From Mucilaginibacter rivuli (GTDB lineage: Bacteria; Bacteroidota; Bacteroidia; Sphingobacteriales; Sphingobacteriaceae), in NCBI RefSeq assembly GCF_019391655.1, contig NZ_JAHXPQ010000010.1:1-64000 (forward strand): a DNA stretch of 64,000 nt, given 5' to 3'. Below, piece after piece: positions 25,884 to 34,158 of this stretch. Below the pieces are notes generated by a model. The model had not been told where the DNA came from. It saw only the letters and a list, made by a program, of their open reading frames with translations, and searched no databases. Within the stretch, counting starts at the first letter, position 1, and the number at the start of each line of letters is the position of its first letter. The translations under genes were made by a program, and so were the position numbers.

Positions 25884-27314
25884 ATGAATTTTAGCATTAA
25901 CGAAACTGATAAAGAATCATTATTGAATGAGCTCAAAACCGCGAACGTTGAGTTCCAGAAAAAATACCCCGGCGATAAGCCCGACCGCCAGCCGGTACAT
26001 ACCGTTTACGGTGGCGCCAACTTGTTTAAGAGCGATACGACCGTTAAAATGGGCGAAGTTGCCCTGCGTAACCTGCAAACCTACGCGCCCGATTTTGTAA
26101 CGCTTGCAAACGTTTTGAAACTGGACGGTTACCAGCATTTACCAACCCTGGAGAAAGACATTGCCAAGCTCACCAAAAAGCTTGACGCGATGACCGAGGC
26201 CGAACGAAAGGAAGAAAACGCATGGTTAGCCTATTCGGTTTACAACAAGATCGTTAAGAAACTAAAAACCGAAGGTGTTGAAGACTTTCGCATCGATTTT
26301 GAGGATGGCTTTGGCAACCGCCCTGATGATGAAGAGGATGCTACAGCGGTAAACGCCGCTAATGAGCTGGCTATCGGGATGAAAAACGGTACCATCTCCC
26401 CTTTTATCGGCATCCGTATCAAACCTTTCACCGAAGATTTGAAAGCCCGTGGTGTGCGTACGCTGGATATTTTCCTGACTGCATTATTCGAAAAAACAGG
26501 CGGCAAACTGCCCGATAACTTTGTAGTGATGCTGCCAAAAGTAACCATCCCCGAACAGGTAATTACCCTGGTACGTTTATTCGAGATCATTGAAAAGAAA
26601 AACAACCTCGCTCCCGGTTACCTCAAAATGGAAACCATGGTGGAGGCAACACAAATTGTGATGGACGATGAAGGCCGCAACCCGCTTTTCCGCATTATAC
26701 AAGCAAGTGAGGGCCGTTGTATTGCAGCGCACTTTGGCACATACGATTACACCGCTTCGGCAGGTATTACCGCAAAATACCAAACCATGGCACACTCCGT
26801 ATGCGATTTTGCCCACCACATGACCAAGGTTGCCCTTGGCGGGACGGGTATTTTCCTGTCGGATGGCGCAACGAATGTTATCCCTATCGGTCCGCACCGC
26901 GGCGATAACCTCACATTTGAACAATTAAAAGAGAACCGCGATTCGGTACACCATGCCTGGCAGGTGGGCTACGGCCATACCATGCACTCGCTTATCAACG
27001 GTATGTACCAAGGCTGGGATTTAAACCCTGCGCATTTGCCCATGCGATACGCGGCTACCTATAACTTCTTTTTAAGCAGCTACAGCGATGCAGTGTTCCG
27101 TTTGAAAACCTTTGTGGAGCGCGCGGCCATATCCACCCTTACGGGAGATATTTTTGACGATGCCGCAACCGGCCAGGGCTTGCTAAACTTCTTTTTAAAG
27201 GCCATGAATTGTGGCGCGATAACTGAAGAAGAAGCATTAGCCACAGGTTTAACGCTGGATGAGATACGCAGCCGTTCGTTCTTCAGGATATTGGAAGGCA
27301 GAAGAAAGAAATAA
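25884..27314 (+). CDS. DUF6986-type aldolase / citrate lyase-fold protein in purine operon
   Basis: A 476-residue protein of the CitE/HpcH (malyl-CoA lyase-like) TIM-barrel superfamily, DUF6986 type. Visible landmarks are PVHTVYGGANLF (37-48), RIDFEDGFGNRPDDEED (136-152), a probable substrate Arg at 178, KMETMVEA with Glu250 as likely Mg ligand, and AAHFGTYDYTAS (281-292) with Asp288 as the second ligand. Relatives form or cleave carbon-carbon bonds, often with glyoxylate. Here it lies 26 bases after uraH, between ring-opening enzymes and adenine deaminase, and the cluster lacks AllA. I infer that it handles ureidoglycolate or glyoxylate; the reaction is unproven. Confidence 0.7.
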   Translation: MNFSINETDKESLLNELKTANVEFQKKYPGDKPDRQPVHTVYGGANLFKSDTTVKMGEVALRNLQTYAPDFVTLANVLKLDGYQHLPTLEKDIAKLTKKLDAMTEAERKEENAWLAYSVYNKIVKKLKTEGVEDFRIDFEDGFGNRPDDEEDATAVNAANELAIGMKNGTISPFIGIRIKPFTEDLKARGVRTLDIFLTALFEKTGGKLPDNFVVMLPKVTIPEQVITLVRLFEIIEKKNNLAPGYLKMETMVEATQIVMDDEGRNPLFRIIQASEGRCIAAHFGTYDYTASAGITAKYQTMAHSVCDFAHHMTKVALGGTGIFLSDGATNVIPIGPHRGDNLTFEQLKENRDSVHHAWQVGYGHTMHSLINGMYQGWDLNPAHLPMRYAATYNFFLSSYSDAVFRLKTFVERAAISTLTGDIFDDAATGQGLLNFFLKAMNCGAITEEEALATGLTLDEIRSRSFFRILEGRRKK

Positions 27315-27322
27315 GATATCAC

Positions 27323-27375
27323 GCTAAGTCGCGAAGACGCAAAGAAAAACTTAGCGGCTCTGCGTCTTTGCGAGA
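27323..27375. repeat. Imperfect inverted duplication before adenine deaminase
   Basis: CGCTAAGT (27323-27330) pairs with ACTTAGCG (27350-27357). A second pair, AAGACGCAAAG versus CTCTGCGTCTT, matches in ten of eleven positions. Such 'cgcgaagacgcaaag' blocks recur between genes in Bacteroidota. It ends 16 bases before the adenine deaminase ATG and could weaken read-through or act as an RNA structure in the leader. Whether it is functional is unknown. Confidence 0.5.
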
Positions 27376-27391
27376 GACAAACAAAACACAA

Positions 27392-29023
27392 ATGTCCCAA
27401 CACATCACAGCCCGCTACGTCGATATCCCTAACCGGGACATATTTCCCGCCAAGGTAATTATTGCCGATGGGCGCATTGTCTCCATTGAAAAGCTGGATA
27501 TTACCAGGGATGGCCTGTTATACATGCTCCCGGGCTTTGTGGATGCGCATGTGCATATAGAAAGCTCGATGCTGGTACCGGCGGAGTTCGCGCGCCTGGC
27601 AGTGGTGCACGGCACCGTAGGCACCGTGAGCGACCCGCACGAAATAGCCAACGTTTGCGGTTTGGAAGGCGTTGAGTACATGATAGCCAATGGCAATACC
27701 GTACCTTTCAAATTCAACTTTGGCGCTCCAAGCTGCGTGCCGGCTACCATTTTTGAAACCGCAGGCGCTAACCTTGATGCTGCCGATGTAAGCAAATTGC
27801 TTGAACGCGACGAGATCAAATACCTTACCGAAATGATGAACTTCCCCGGCGTGCTTAATAACGACGAGGACGTTTTAGCTAAGATAGCTGCGGCTCACAA
27901 GGCTGGTAAACCTGTTGATGGCCATGCGCCCGGTCTGCGTGGCGAAGCGGCGGGAAAATACATTGCGGCAGGCATTAGTACCGATCATGAGTGTTTTACT
28001 TATGATGAGGCTTTGGATAAACTGCAGCAAGGCATGAAGATCCAGATCCGCGAAGGCAGCGCCGCTAAGAATTTTGACGCGTTGATTCCGTTATTACACC
28101 AATATCCCGATAAGGTAATGTTTTGTAGTGATGATAAGCACCCCGATAGCCTTGTACAAGGCCACCTGAACGATATTTGTGCCCGGGCGGTTCATTGTGA
28201 TGTGGATGTGTTTAAGGTTCTGCAGGCGGCCTGTATTAATCCCGTGGAGCATTATAAACTGGATATTGGTTTGTTAAAGGTTGGCGACCCTGCGGATCTT
28301 ATCCTGGTTAAAGACCTGAGCAGGTTTGAAGTTATTCAAACATATATTGACGGGCAGTTAGTTGCCGAGAATGGAGTATCTAAAATTAAATCACAACAAA
28401 ATACCGCGATAAACAATTTTACCTGCGCCGATAAAAATCCGGCAGATTTTGCTTTTCCGGTTCCGGCCATGACGGATCATATCGTTCCGGTGATAGAAGC
28501 AATTGACGGTCAGTTGATTACTAATAAGCTATTGGTTAAAATGAAACCCGTGGGCGATGCTTACCAAAGCGATCTTGAAAATGATATCCTAAAAATAGCC
28601 GTCGTAAACCGCTATCACGATGCCCCTGTTGCTAAAGGTTTTATAAAGAACTTTGGGTTGACGGAAGGTGCCATTGCTTCATCCGTAGCGCATGATAGCC
28701 ACAACATTGTAGTTGTTGGTGTTGATGATGAGAGCATTTGCCGTGCTGTAAACCTGGTGATTCAAGCACAAGGTGGCGTAAGTTGTGTATCAGCTAAAAA
28801 GGAAAGTGTTTTGGCACTACCTGTGGCAGGCTTAATGAGCTGCGAAGATGGCTATCAGGTCGCGGAAGCATATACCGCTATTGACATCGCTGCGAAGAAA
28901 CTGGGGGCAACACTCTCCTCTCCTTTTATGACGCTTTCTTTTATGGCGCTATTGGTAATCCCTCACTTAAAATTAAGCGATTTAGGCCTGTTTGACGGTG
29001 CTGAATTTAAGCTTATCAATTAA
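27392..29023 (+). CDS. ade: Adenine deaminase
   Basis: A 543-residue amidohydrolase that turns adenine into hypoxanthine and ammonia, feeding xanthine dehydrogenase. The metal motif is GFVDAHVHIESSMLVPAEFARLAVVHGTVG with HxH. Next comes SDPHEIANVCG, then FCSDDKHPDSL with the catalytic Asp, and a C-terminal lobe ending ALLVIPHLKLSDLGLFDG, typical of bacterial adenine deaminases. I choose the ATG at 27392; a TTG eight codons upstream lies inside the repeat and adds non-conserved residues. It closes the rightward operon that starts at allB. Confidence 0.93.
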   Translation: MSQHITARYVDIPNRDIFPAKVIIADGRIVSIEKLDITRDGLLYMLPGFVDAHVHIESSMLVPAEFARLAVVHGTVGTVSDPHEIANVCGLEGVEYMIANGNTVPFKFNFGAPSCVPATIFETAGANLDAADVSKLLERDEIKYLTEMMNFPGVLNNDEDVLAKIAAAHKAGKPVDGHAPGLRGEAAGKYIAAGISTDHECFTYDEALDKLQQGMKIQIREGSAAKNFDALIPLLHQYPDKVMFCSDDKHPDSLVQGHLNDICARAVHCDVDVFKVLQAACINPVEHYKLDIGLLKVGDPADLILVKDLSRFEVIQTYIDGQLVAENGVSKIKSQQNTAINNFTCADKNPADFAFPVPAMTDHIVPVIEAIDGQLITNKLLVKMKPVGDAYQSDLENDILKIAVVNRYHDAPVAKGFIKNFGLTEGAIASSVAHDSHNIVVVGVDDESICRAVNLVIQAQGGVSCVSAKKESVLALPVAGLMSCEDGYQVAEAYTAIDIAAKKLGATLSSPFMTLSFMALLVIPHLKLSDLGLFDGAEFKLIN

Positions 29024-29064
29024 TTAACCTCATAGTAAAAACAAGGCTTCATTTTTACTGTTAA

Positions 29065-29107
29065 ATGTTGCAACAAATAATTACAATTAAATTACATGTT
29101 GCAACAT
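29065..29107. promoter_or_regulatory. Two identical palindromes, probable operators of the YceI gene
   Basis: TGTTGCAACA, a perfect 10-bp palindrome, occurs at 29066-29075 and again at 29097-29106. The second copy extends to a 12-bp palindrome (ATGTTGCAACAT). The centre-to-centre distance is 31 bp, three DNA turns, so two dimers would bind the same face. The second copy covers the likely -33 TTG of the promoter, which suits repression. No regulator gene is next to it. Confidence 0.55.
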
Positions 29108-29125
29108 CTATTATATCTACATTTG
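29099..29125 (+). promoter_or_regulatory. Promoter of the YceI gene
   Basis: TACATTTG at 29118-29125 matches the -7 consensus TAnnTTTG exactly. TTG at 29099-29101 lies 16 bases upstream, a little short but acceptable. The ATG is 38 bases downstream of the -7 box. The -33 region overlaps a palindrome. Confidence 0.5.
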
Positions 29126-29162
29126 TATTGTAAAAAAGAAAACACTTAAAAAATTAAATATC

Positions 29163-29681
29163 ATGGCAACAACAAAATGGGTTTTGGACCCAATGCACTC
29201 AGAAGTTCACTTTAAAGTAAAACACCTGGTTATCTCAACTGTAACAGGCTCATTCAAAACATTCGAAGGTACAGTTACTACCGAAGGCGACAGCTTTGAA
29301 AACGCACAAGTTGAGTTTTCATTAGATGTAGACAGTATAGATACTAACCAGGGAATGCGTGACGACCACTTAAAAGGCGCTGAATTTTTTGATGCCGCAA
29401 CTTATCCGAAGATCAGCTTTAAATCTACTTCGTTCACAGGTGAGAAATTAACCGGCGACCTGACCATTAAAGATGTAACCAAACCAATTACCCTTGAGGC
29501 TGAATTTGGTGGCTCAGCTACTGATTTTTATGGCAATCTAAAGGCAGGTTTCGAAGTATCGGGTAAAATTAACCGCAAAGAGTTTGGTTTAACCTGGGAT
29601 GGCGTAACCGAAGCCGGCGCGATAGTAGTTGGCGAAGATGTGAAATTGATCATCAACGTGCAGTTTGCTAAACAAGCATAA
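29163..29681 (+). CDS. YceI family protein
   Basis: A 172-residue lipocalin-like protein of the YceI family, whose fold binds long isoprenoids or fatty-acid-like chains. It starts TKWVLDPMHSEVHFKVKHLVISTVTG, contains DSIDTNQGMRDDHLKGAEFFDAATYPKISF, and ends with GEDVKLIINVQF, all family signatures. No signal peptide is visible, so this copy should be cytoplasmic. It is monocistronic, with a promoter carrying two palindromes and a terminator of its own. Confidence 0.93.
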   Translation: MATTKWVLDPMHSEVHFKVKHLVISTVTGSFKTFEGTVTTEGDSFENAQVEFSLDVDSIDTNQGMRDDHLKGAEFFDAATYPKISFKSTSFTGEKLTGDLTIKDVTKPITLEAEFGGSATDFYGNLKAGFEVSGKINRKEFGLTWDGVTEAGAIVVGEDVKLIINVQFAKQA

Positions 29682-29703
29682 TTTAAGCTTTAAATATATA
29701 TTT

Positions 29704-29733
29704 AAAGCCATTCGGTAACGGATGGCTTTTTTT
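29704..29733 (+). terminator. Rho-independent terminator after the YceI gene
   Basis: AAGCCATTCG pairs with CGGATGGCTT around GTAA with one mismatch, followed by seven Ts. It starts about 22 bases after the YceI stop codon. Confidence 0.8.
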
Positions 29734-29785
29734 ATTGCTTAATTTTGTGAAACACAAGCGGTACATGGCTTGTTGACTACCCATT

Positions 29786-30406
29786 ATGTTAATAAGAATA
29801 TATCCTGAGAACCCTAACGAAAAGACCATTGAACAGGTGGTTGATGTTTTACGTAAGGGCGGCATCATCATCTACCCCACCGATACGGTTTATGGTATGG
29901 GTTGCGATATCACCAATCAAAAAGCCATCGAGGCCATCTGTAAGATCCGGCGCATCAAACCCGAAAAAGCTAATTTCTCATTTGTGTGCTATGATCTGAG
30001 CCATATATCCGATTATATCAAACCTATTGATAACGAAACCTTTCGCGTGCTTAAAAAGGCATTGCCGGGACCATTCACATTCATCTTTAAGGCTAATGGT
30101 AATGTACCTAAGCTATTAAGCTCAAATAAAAAAACGGTGGGTATCCGTGTGCCGGATAATAACATAGCCCGCTGCATTGTAAAAATGCTGGGCAACCCTA
30201 TCCTATCCACATCTATCCACGATGATGACGAGATCATGGAATATTCAACCGACCCGGAACTGATCCACGAAAAGTATGAGGACCTGGTTAGCCTGGTAAT
30301 AGATGGTGGCTACGGCGATACTACACCATCAACCGTAGTGGATTGCACTAACGGTGACTTTGAAATTATCCGTGAAGGTAAGGGTGAGTTGGAGATGTAT
30401 TTGTAA
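29786..30406 (+). CDS. YciO/Sua5/YrdC family protein (L-threonylcarbamoyladenylate synthase-like)
   Basis: A 206-residue single-domain YrdC-fold protein. It has KGGIIIYPTDTVYGMGCDI (near 25-43), KIRRIKPEKANFSFVCYDLS, PGPFTFIFKA and the late TTPSTVVDCTNGDFEIIREGKGE. Its length, lack of a Sua5 C-terminal domain and PENPNEKTIEQ start resemble E. coli YciO more than TsaC. Family members bind ATP and nucleic acid, and TsaC/Sua5 members make threonylcarbamoyl-AMP for tRNA modification. Which of the two roles applies is not settled. It stands alone, transcribed rightward. Confidence 0.85.
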   Translation: MLIRIYPENPNEKTIEQVVDVLRKGGIIIYPTDTVYGMGCDITNQKAIEAICKIRRIKPEKANFSFVCYDLSHISDYIKPIDNETFRVLKKALPGPFTFIFKANGNVPKLLSSNKKTVGIRVPDNNIARCIVKMLGNPILSTSIHDDDEIMEYSTDPELIHEKYEDLVSLVIDGGYGDTTPSTVVDCTNGDFEIIREGKGELEMYL

Positions 30407-30427
30407 GCGAGAGTCAAGATGCGAGAA

Positions 30428-31159
30428 TCAGGAATCAAGACTTTTTAACGTAAATACTGCGGAAGTTAAAACGAACGCGACGATCATACCCGAAATTGCA
30501 GTTACCAGTATATTCCAGTATTGGTGAATGTTTAGTCCGAATGCTATTCTTAACACGATAACAAGTAACGTAATACCTAATACACTTAACCAATAAAGCC
30601 CGATCTTTTTAGTGTTTGCTATATTTTGAACAGGCATCCTGTAAAGGCTCATTAAAATTACTACTCCTCCTATCAATGTACTTGTATGTTGAATTACTTT
30701 ATACAGTGGAATTTGTATACCAAATAAATTAACAGGAACAGTCATATTCCATTTAATTACAAAATATCCAGTGATATGTGTAAAGCTATCCCAAAACAAA
30801 TGGGATGTTGTGCCGATAACTATCGATATGATAATTACAGGAAAACTCTGAATGAAATGCTTATTCCAATTAAAGTTGTTGTACAGATCAAAGCGGCTTT
30901 TGAGTATTCGAGGTAAATTATTGATGAATGGTCGACGCACAATATCGTGATAAACGAAAGTGAGGATAAGCGCGATTGGTAGATCAAACCAAAATATACC
31001 TGGCCATGTATGGCTGTAAATACTTGACACCTTCATTCTGCCAAAGTATTCAAAATCTGGCGCAACGCTACCGATGATCAAACCTGTTAGTGATATCCAG
31101 CGTTTAGGCAGATAGTTTAGGGGTAATACAATTGCAGGGTGCGAGAAGGTTAAGGGCAT
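30428..31159 (-). CDS. DUF4184 family membrane protein
   Basis: A 243-residue membrane protein that begins MPLTFSHPAIVLPLNYLP and continues with LIIGSVAPDFEYFGRM, GTTSHLFWDSFTH and several membrane helices. These His- and Asp-rich motifs are those of DUF4184, distantly related to membrane-bound metal hydrolases (YdjM-like). A hydrolase role is possible but unproven. It is the last gene of a leftward four-gene operon that begins with recR; the SDR gene precedes it with a gap of one base. Confidence 0.85.
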   Translation of the reverse strand: MPLTFSHPAIVLPLNYLPKRWISLTGLIIGSVAPDFEYFGRMKVSSIYSHTWPGIFWFDLPIALILTFVYHDIVRRPFINNLPRILKSRFDLYNNFNWNKHFIQSFPVIIISIVIGTTSHLFWDSFTHITGYFVIKWNMTVPVNLFGIQIPLYKVIQHTSTLIGGVVILMSLYRMPVQNIANTKKIGLYWLSVLGITLLVIVLRIAFGLNIHQYWNILVTAISGMIVAFVLTSAVFTLKSLDS

Positions 31160-31160
31160 G

Positions 31161-31976
31161 TTATTTCAACAAAGCATCTTTCTCCTTTGCAAACGTGTTA
31201 TATACCAACTCGTCCAGTTTTGCCGGTATAAACTTACTCAGTAACACGGCCAGTTTACCTTGTGTGGTCATTATTAAGGTACGTTTACGAGCTGCTACAC
31301 CATCAACAATTATGCGCGCCACTTCCTCGCTGCTCATTAATTTACCCTCGTCCATATGTGTTTCTCCCTGCTGGCTGCCATCTTTGGCTAAAGCAGTATT
31401 ACGGATATTAGAGTTGGTAAAGCCCGGGCAGGCTGTCATTACATGTACACCTGTCTTGAGGTTCTCTACACGTAACGAATCTAAAAAACCGTTCATCGCA
31501 AATTTGGATGCGGAATAGCCTGTGCGGCCCGGCAAGCCTTTGTAACCTGCTACAGATGATACACCCACTACACTGCCTTTAGTTTTTAGTAACTCGGGCA
31601 TAGCGTATTTGGTGCAATAAACCGTACCCCAAAAGTTAATATCCATTATTTGCTTTAATACCTTCAGGTCAACATCTTTAAATAAGGCACGCATGGATAT
31701 ACCGGCGTTGTTCACAAGTACGTCTATCTTTTTAAAGCTTTGTATGGCCTGAGCTATCATCAACTTGCAATCATCCTCGTCAGATACATCGCACTGTACA
31801 GCTACTGCACGTATATTATATTGTTTTTCAAGTGATTGTGCTATATCACATAAAGTAACATATTGCCTTGCGGCTAATACTAAATTGGCTCCTTTGGCAG
31901 CAAATTCTTCGGCAAGGGCTTTGCCTATACCCGATGATGCACCGGTTATTACTACAACTTTATCTTTAAAAATCAT
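31161..31976 (-). CDS. Short-chain dehydrogenase/reductase
   Basis: A 271-residue NAD(P)-dependent oxidoreductase of the SDR family. The cofactor motif is VVITGASSGIGKALAEEFA (residues 8-26), followed by LVNNAGISMRALF. The catalytic Ser, Tyr and Lys are in GVSSVAGYKGLPGRTGYSASKFAMNGF (YxxxK). The acceptance of NADPH is suggested by AARQ after the second strand. The substrate is unknown. Many relatives with this C-terminal layout act on lipids. It overlaps the glycosyltransferase gene upstream by four bases. Confidence 0.88.
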   Translation of the reverse strand: MIFKDKVVVITGASSGIGKALAEEFAAKGANLVLAARQYVTLCDIAQSLEKQYNIRAVAVQCDVSDEDDCKLMIAQAIQSFKKIDVLVNNAGISMRALFKDVDLKVLKQIMDINFWGTVYCTKYAMPELLKTKGSVVGVSSVAGYKGLPGRTGYSASKFAMNGFLDSLRVENLKTGVHVMTACPGFTNSNIRNTALAKDGSQQGETHMDEGKLMSSEEVARIIVDGVAARKRTLIMTTQGKLAVLLSKFIPAKLDELVYNTFAKEKDALLK

Positions 31977-32797
31977 GCTTGTGGCGTGTTTAATTTTCGC
32001 ATCCCGGCTAACTTCGGCATCGAAGTTTTGATGAAATACTTGGCGGCAAATATAAACATGGCACCATAAAAATTAGAAATATAGTTCCACGTGAATTTTT
32101 GCAGGCTAAGTCCCCGTAAATGGATGATGTATGTTTTAGGGAAATAGTAATTTTTATATCCCGCTAAGCGGATCCGGTATGACAGGTCGATATCCTCACC
32201 ATAAATAAAGAAGCGCTCATCCAGCAGACCGGTTTTAGCAAGTACGCTGCGGCGGATAAGCATAAACGCGGCGCTCAGTATATCTACTTCGGCGGTTTCA
32301 AACTCCTCTATCCAATCGGCATGGTAGCGGTTTATCAATCTTGATTTCGGGAAGAGTTTATAAAAATTGGTCATCCTGAAAAAGAATGCCCAGGGCGTAG
32401 GCAACCCACGTTTTGATTCGGGTAAAAACTGCCCCTGCCCGTTGATCATCCTCACCCCTAAACCACCTGCCTTAGGATGTATATCCATAAAGGCCAGGGT
32501 TTTGGTCAGTGTATCATCATTGGTAATAGTATCCGGGTGAATAAGCAATACGTATTCGCCGGTAGCCTGGCGCAATGCCTGGTTACTTGCTTTTGATAAG
32601 CCTACGTTCTTTTGGTTTTCTATCAGTTTTACATGCGGGTAACGGCCTTGTATCATTGGCTGCGACAGATCGAGCGAAGCATTATCAACCACAAATATTT
32701 CGTGCTCAATATTTTCAGCGGCTTTGATCAATGAACTCAAAGCCTGGCTGATCAGATCGCGCCTGTTGTAATTAACAATAATGATAGAAAGCTTCAT
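31973..32797 (-). CDS. Glycosyltransferase family 2 protein
   Basis: A 274-residue GT-A fold transferase, rhamnosyltransferase-like. It begins LSIIIVNYNRRDLISQALSSL, has FVVDNASLD, the DxD-position motif LLIHPDTI, and the acceptor/base region DERFFIYGEDIDLSYRIRLAGYKNYYFP, in which the Glu-Asp pair is typical. It probably adds a sugar to a lipid-linked or cell-wall glycan at the cytoplasmic face. It sits between recR and an SDR gene with almost no spacing. Confidence 0.9.
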   Translation of the reverse strand: MKLSIIIVNYNRRDLISQALSSLIKAAENIEHEIFVVDNASLDLSQPMIQGRYPHVKLIENQKNVGLSKASNQALRQATGEYVLLIHPDTITNDDTLTKTLAFMDIHPKAGGLGVRMINGQGQFLPESKRGLPTPWAFFFRMTNFYKLFPKSRLINRYHADWIEEFETAEVDILSAAFMLIRRSVLAKTGLLDERFFIYGEDIDLSYRIRLAGYKNYYFPKTYIIHLRGLSLQKFTWNYISNFYGAMFIFAAKYFIKTSMPKLAGMRKLNTPQA

Positions 32798-32800
32798 TCC

Positions 32801-33418
32801 CTATTTTGCCATTGCATTATCGTATGGCACCCGTGTGGTAATTGAACGGCCTAAAGTAATTTCGTCCACGTACTCCAATTCTCCCCCAAAAGCTATGCCA
32901 CGAGCTATGGTTGAGATATTTATGTTGAAATCTTTTAATCGTTTGTGTAAATAGAAAATTGTGGTATCACCCTCCATAGTGGTGCTTAGCGCGAAGATAA
33001 CCTCTTTAACTTCGTCGGTACGCAATCTTTCTATCAAACTATCCACTTCAAGGTCGGCCGGGCCTATGCCATCCATGGGCGATATTAATGCGCCCAACAC
33101 ATGGTACAGGCCGTTGTACTGGCTGGTGTTTTCAATAGCCATCACATCCCGTGTATCTTCTACCACACATATCAATGAACGGTCGCGCTTAGGTGCCGAG
33201 CATATCTCGCATACGGGCATATCCGAAATATTATGGCAAATACCGCAAAACTGGATTTCGTTACGTAACTTGCTGATGGCGGCGCTAAAGCGCTCTACCT
33301 CATCCTTATCCTGGTTTAACAAATGCAGTACCAGGCGCAAGGCGGTCTTCTGGCCCACACCCGGCAATTTAGAAAATTCGGAAACAGCTGCCTCCAGTAA
33401 CTTCGACGAAAAGTTCAT
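32801..33418 (-). CDS. recR: Recombination protein RecR
   Basis: A 205-residue component of the RecFOR system, which loads RecA onto gapped DNA. It has the N-terminal helix-hairpin-helix (FSKLPGVGQKTALRLVLHLL), the four-Cys zinc motif CGICHNISDMPVCEIC, the Toprim domain (ICVVEDTRDVMAIE) and the C-terminal GIAFGGELEYVDEITLGRSI with the expected R-x-P(Y) end. Length is normal. It is the first gene of a leftward operon. Confidence 0.96.
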   Translation of the reverse strand: MNFSSKLLEAAVSEFSKLPGVGQKTALRLVLHLLNQDKDEVERFSAAISKLRNEIQFCGICHNISDMPVCEICSAPKRDRSLICVVEDTRDVMAIENTSQYNGLYHVLGALISPMDGIGPADLEVDSLIERLRTDEVKEVIFALSTTMEGDTTIFYLHKRLKDFNINISTIARGIAFGGELEYVDEITLGRSITTRVPYDNAMAK

Positions 33419-33627
33419 GGAGCGAATTTAAGGATTTTGCAGGATTTTATCAGGGCGTAATATCGGCGCATTGCCATCTTGTAATTTTCACGGATTTTGC
33501 TTATCTTGTATAGGCTGTTCTGCTGCATCCTGCAATTGTAAAATTTGCAATTTGTGGTGGGATGTGTAGCTGCTGATACCCATATTTACCCAAGTATTCC
33601 CGATTGTTGTTATCAAATTTGTAACAG

Positions 33628-34098
33628 ATGAAAACACCAAAGCTCAACCTCAACGAAATAGAAAAGATGCTGCTTAAAAATGCGGGCATCAGGATGAACG
33701 AGATAGCCAATTACGCCGCCGACGAATTGGCAACAGTATTGAGTGTGCCCATGCAGCGGGCTAAAAGTATACTGGCATTGATCGAGTTTCAGCAGGTGCC
33801 ATCCGTTGGGCCAAAATTCGCGCAGGATCTGATAGATATGGGATATTATCACTTAGCCCAATTAAAAGATAAAGATGGCGCGCAGTTATTGGATGAGCAT
33901 GAGCGGTTTATAGGCGCCTGGACAGACCCTTGCGTTGAAGACCAGTTCCGTTTGGTGGTGCATTACGCCAACAACCCCGGCAGCAAAAAACAATGGTGGA
34001 ACTTTACCTGCGAACGTAAAACATACCGCGCTACGGTTGGTTATCCCGATAGCCGCCCCGGTAAGGCATGGCATACTTTAACAATTTTGAGTGATTGA
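33628..34098 (+). CDS. Cdd1-like helix-hairpin-helix protein
   Basis: A 156-residue protein. A helix-hairpin-helix-like segment (IEFQQVPSVGPKFAQDLIDMGYYHLAQLKDKDGAQLL, residues 51-87) is preceded by a short N-terminal helix and followed by the DPCVEDQFRLVVHYAN motif. This order matches the pathogenicity-locus protein Cdd1 family, of unknown molecular role but presumed DNA-binding. The start ATG-AAA-ACA at 33628 is the first Met. A short inverted repeat (34090-34140) lies at its end. Confidence 0.8.
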   Translation: MKTPKLNLNEIEKMLLKNAGIRMNEIANYAADELATVLSVPMQRAKSILALIEFQQVPSVGPKFAQDLIDMGYYHLAQLKDKDGAQLLDEHERFIGAWTDPCVEDQFRLVVHYANNPGSKKQWWNFTCERKTYRATVGYPDSRPGKAWHTLTILSD

Positions 34099-34140
34099 TG
34101 GATAGAATTATTGAATAAAAACTTGAATCAATCAATCACT
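34090..34140. repeat. 10-bp inverted repeat at the end of the Cdd1-like gene
   Basis: AGTGATTGAT (34090-34099) pairs with ATCAATCACT (34131-34140). The right arm stands in a run of TCAATCA repeats before the next gene. There is no T-run, so terminator function is doubtful. Confidence 0.4.
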
Positions 34141-34158
34141 AAATCAATCATTCAATAA

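Noticed and set aside
34107..34158. TCAATCA-rich stretch before the DinB-like gene as a regulator site
   Set aside because: Short A/T repeats with no clear palindrome beyond the 10-bp inverted pair already listed. I cannot support more.
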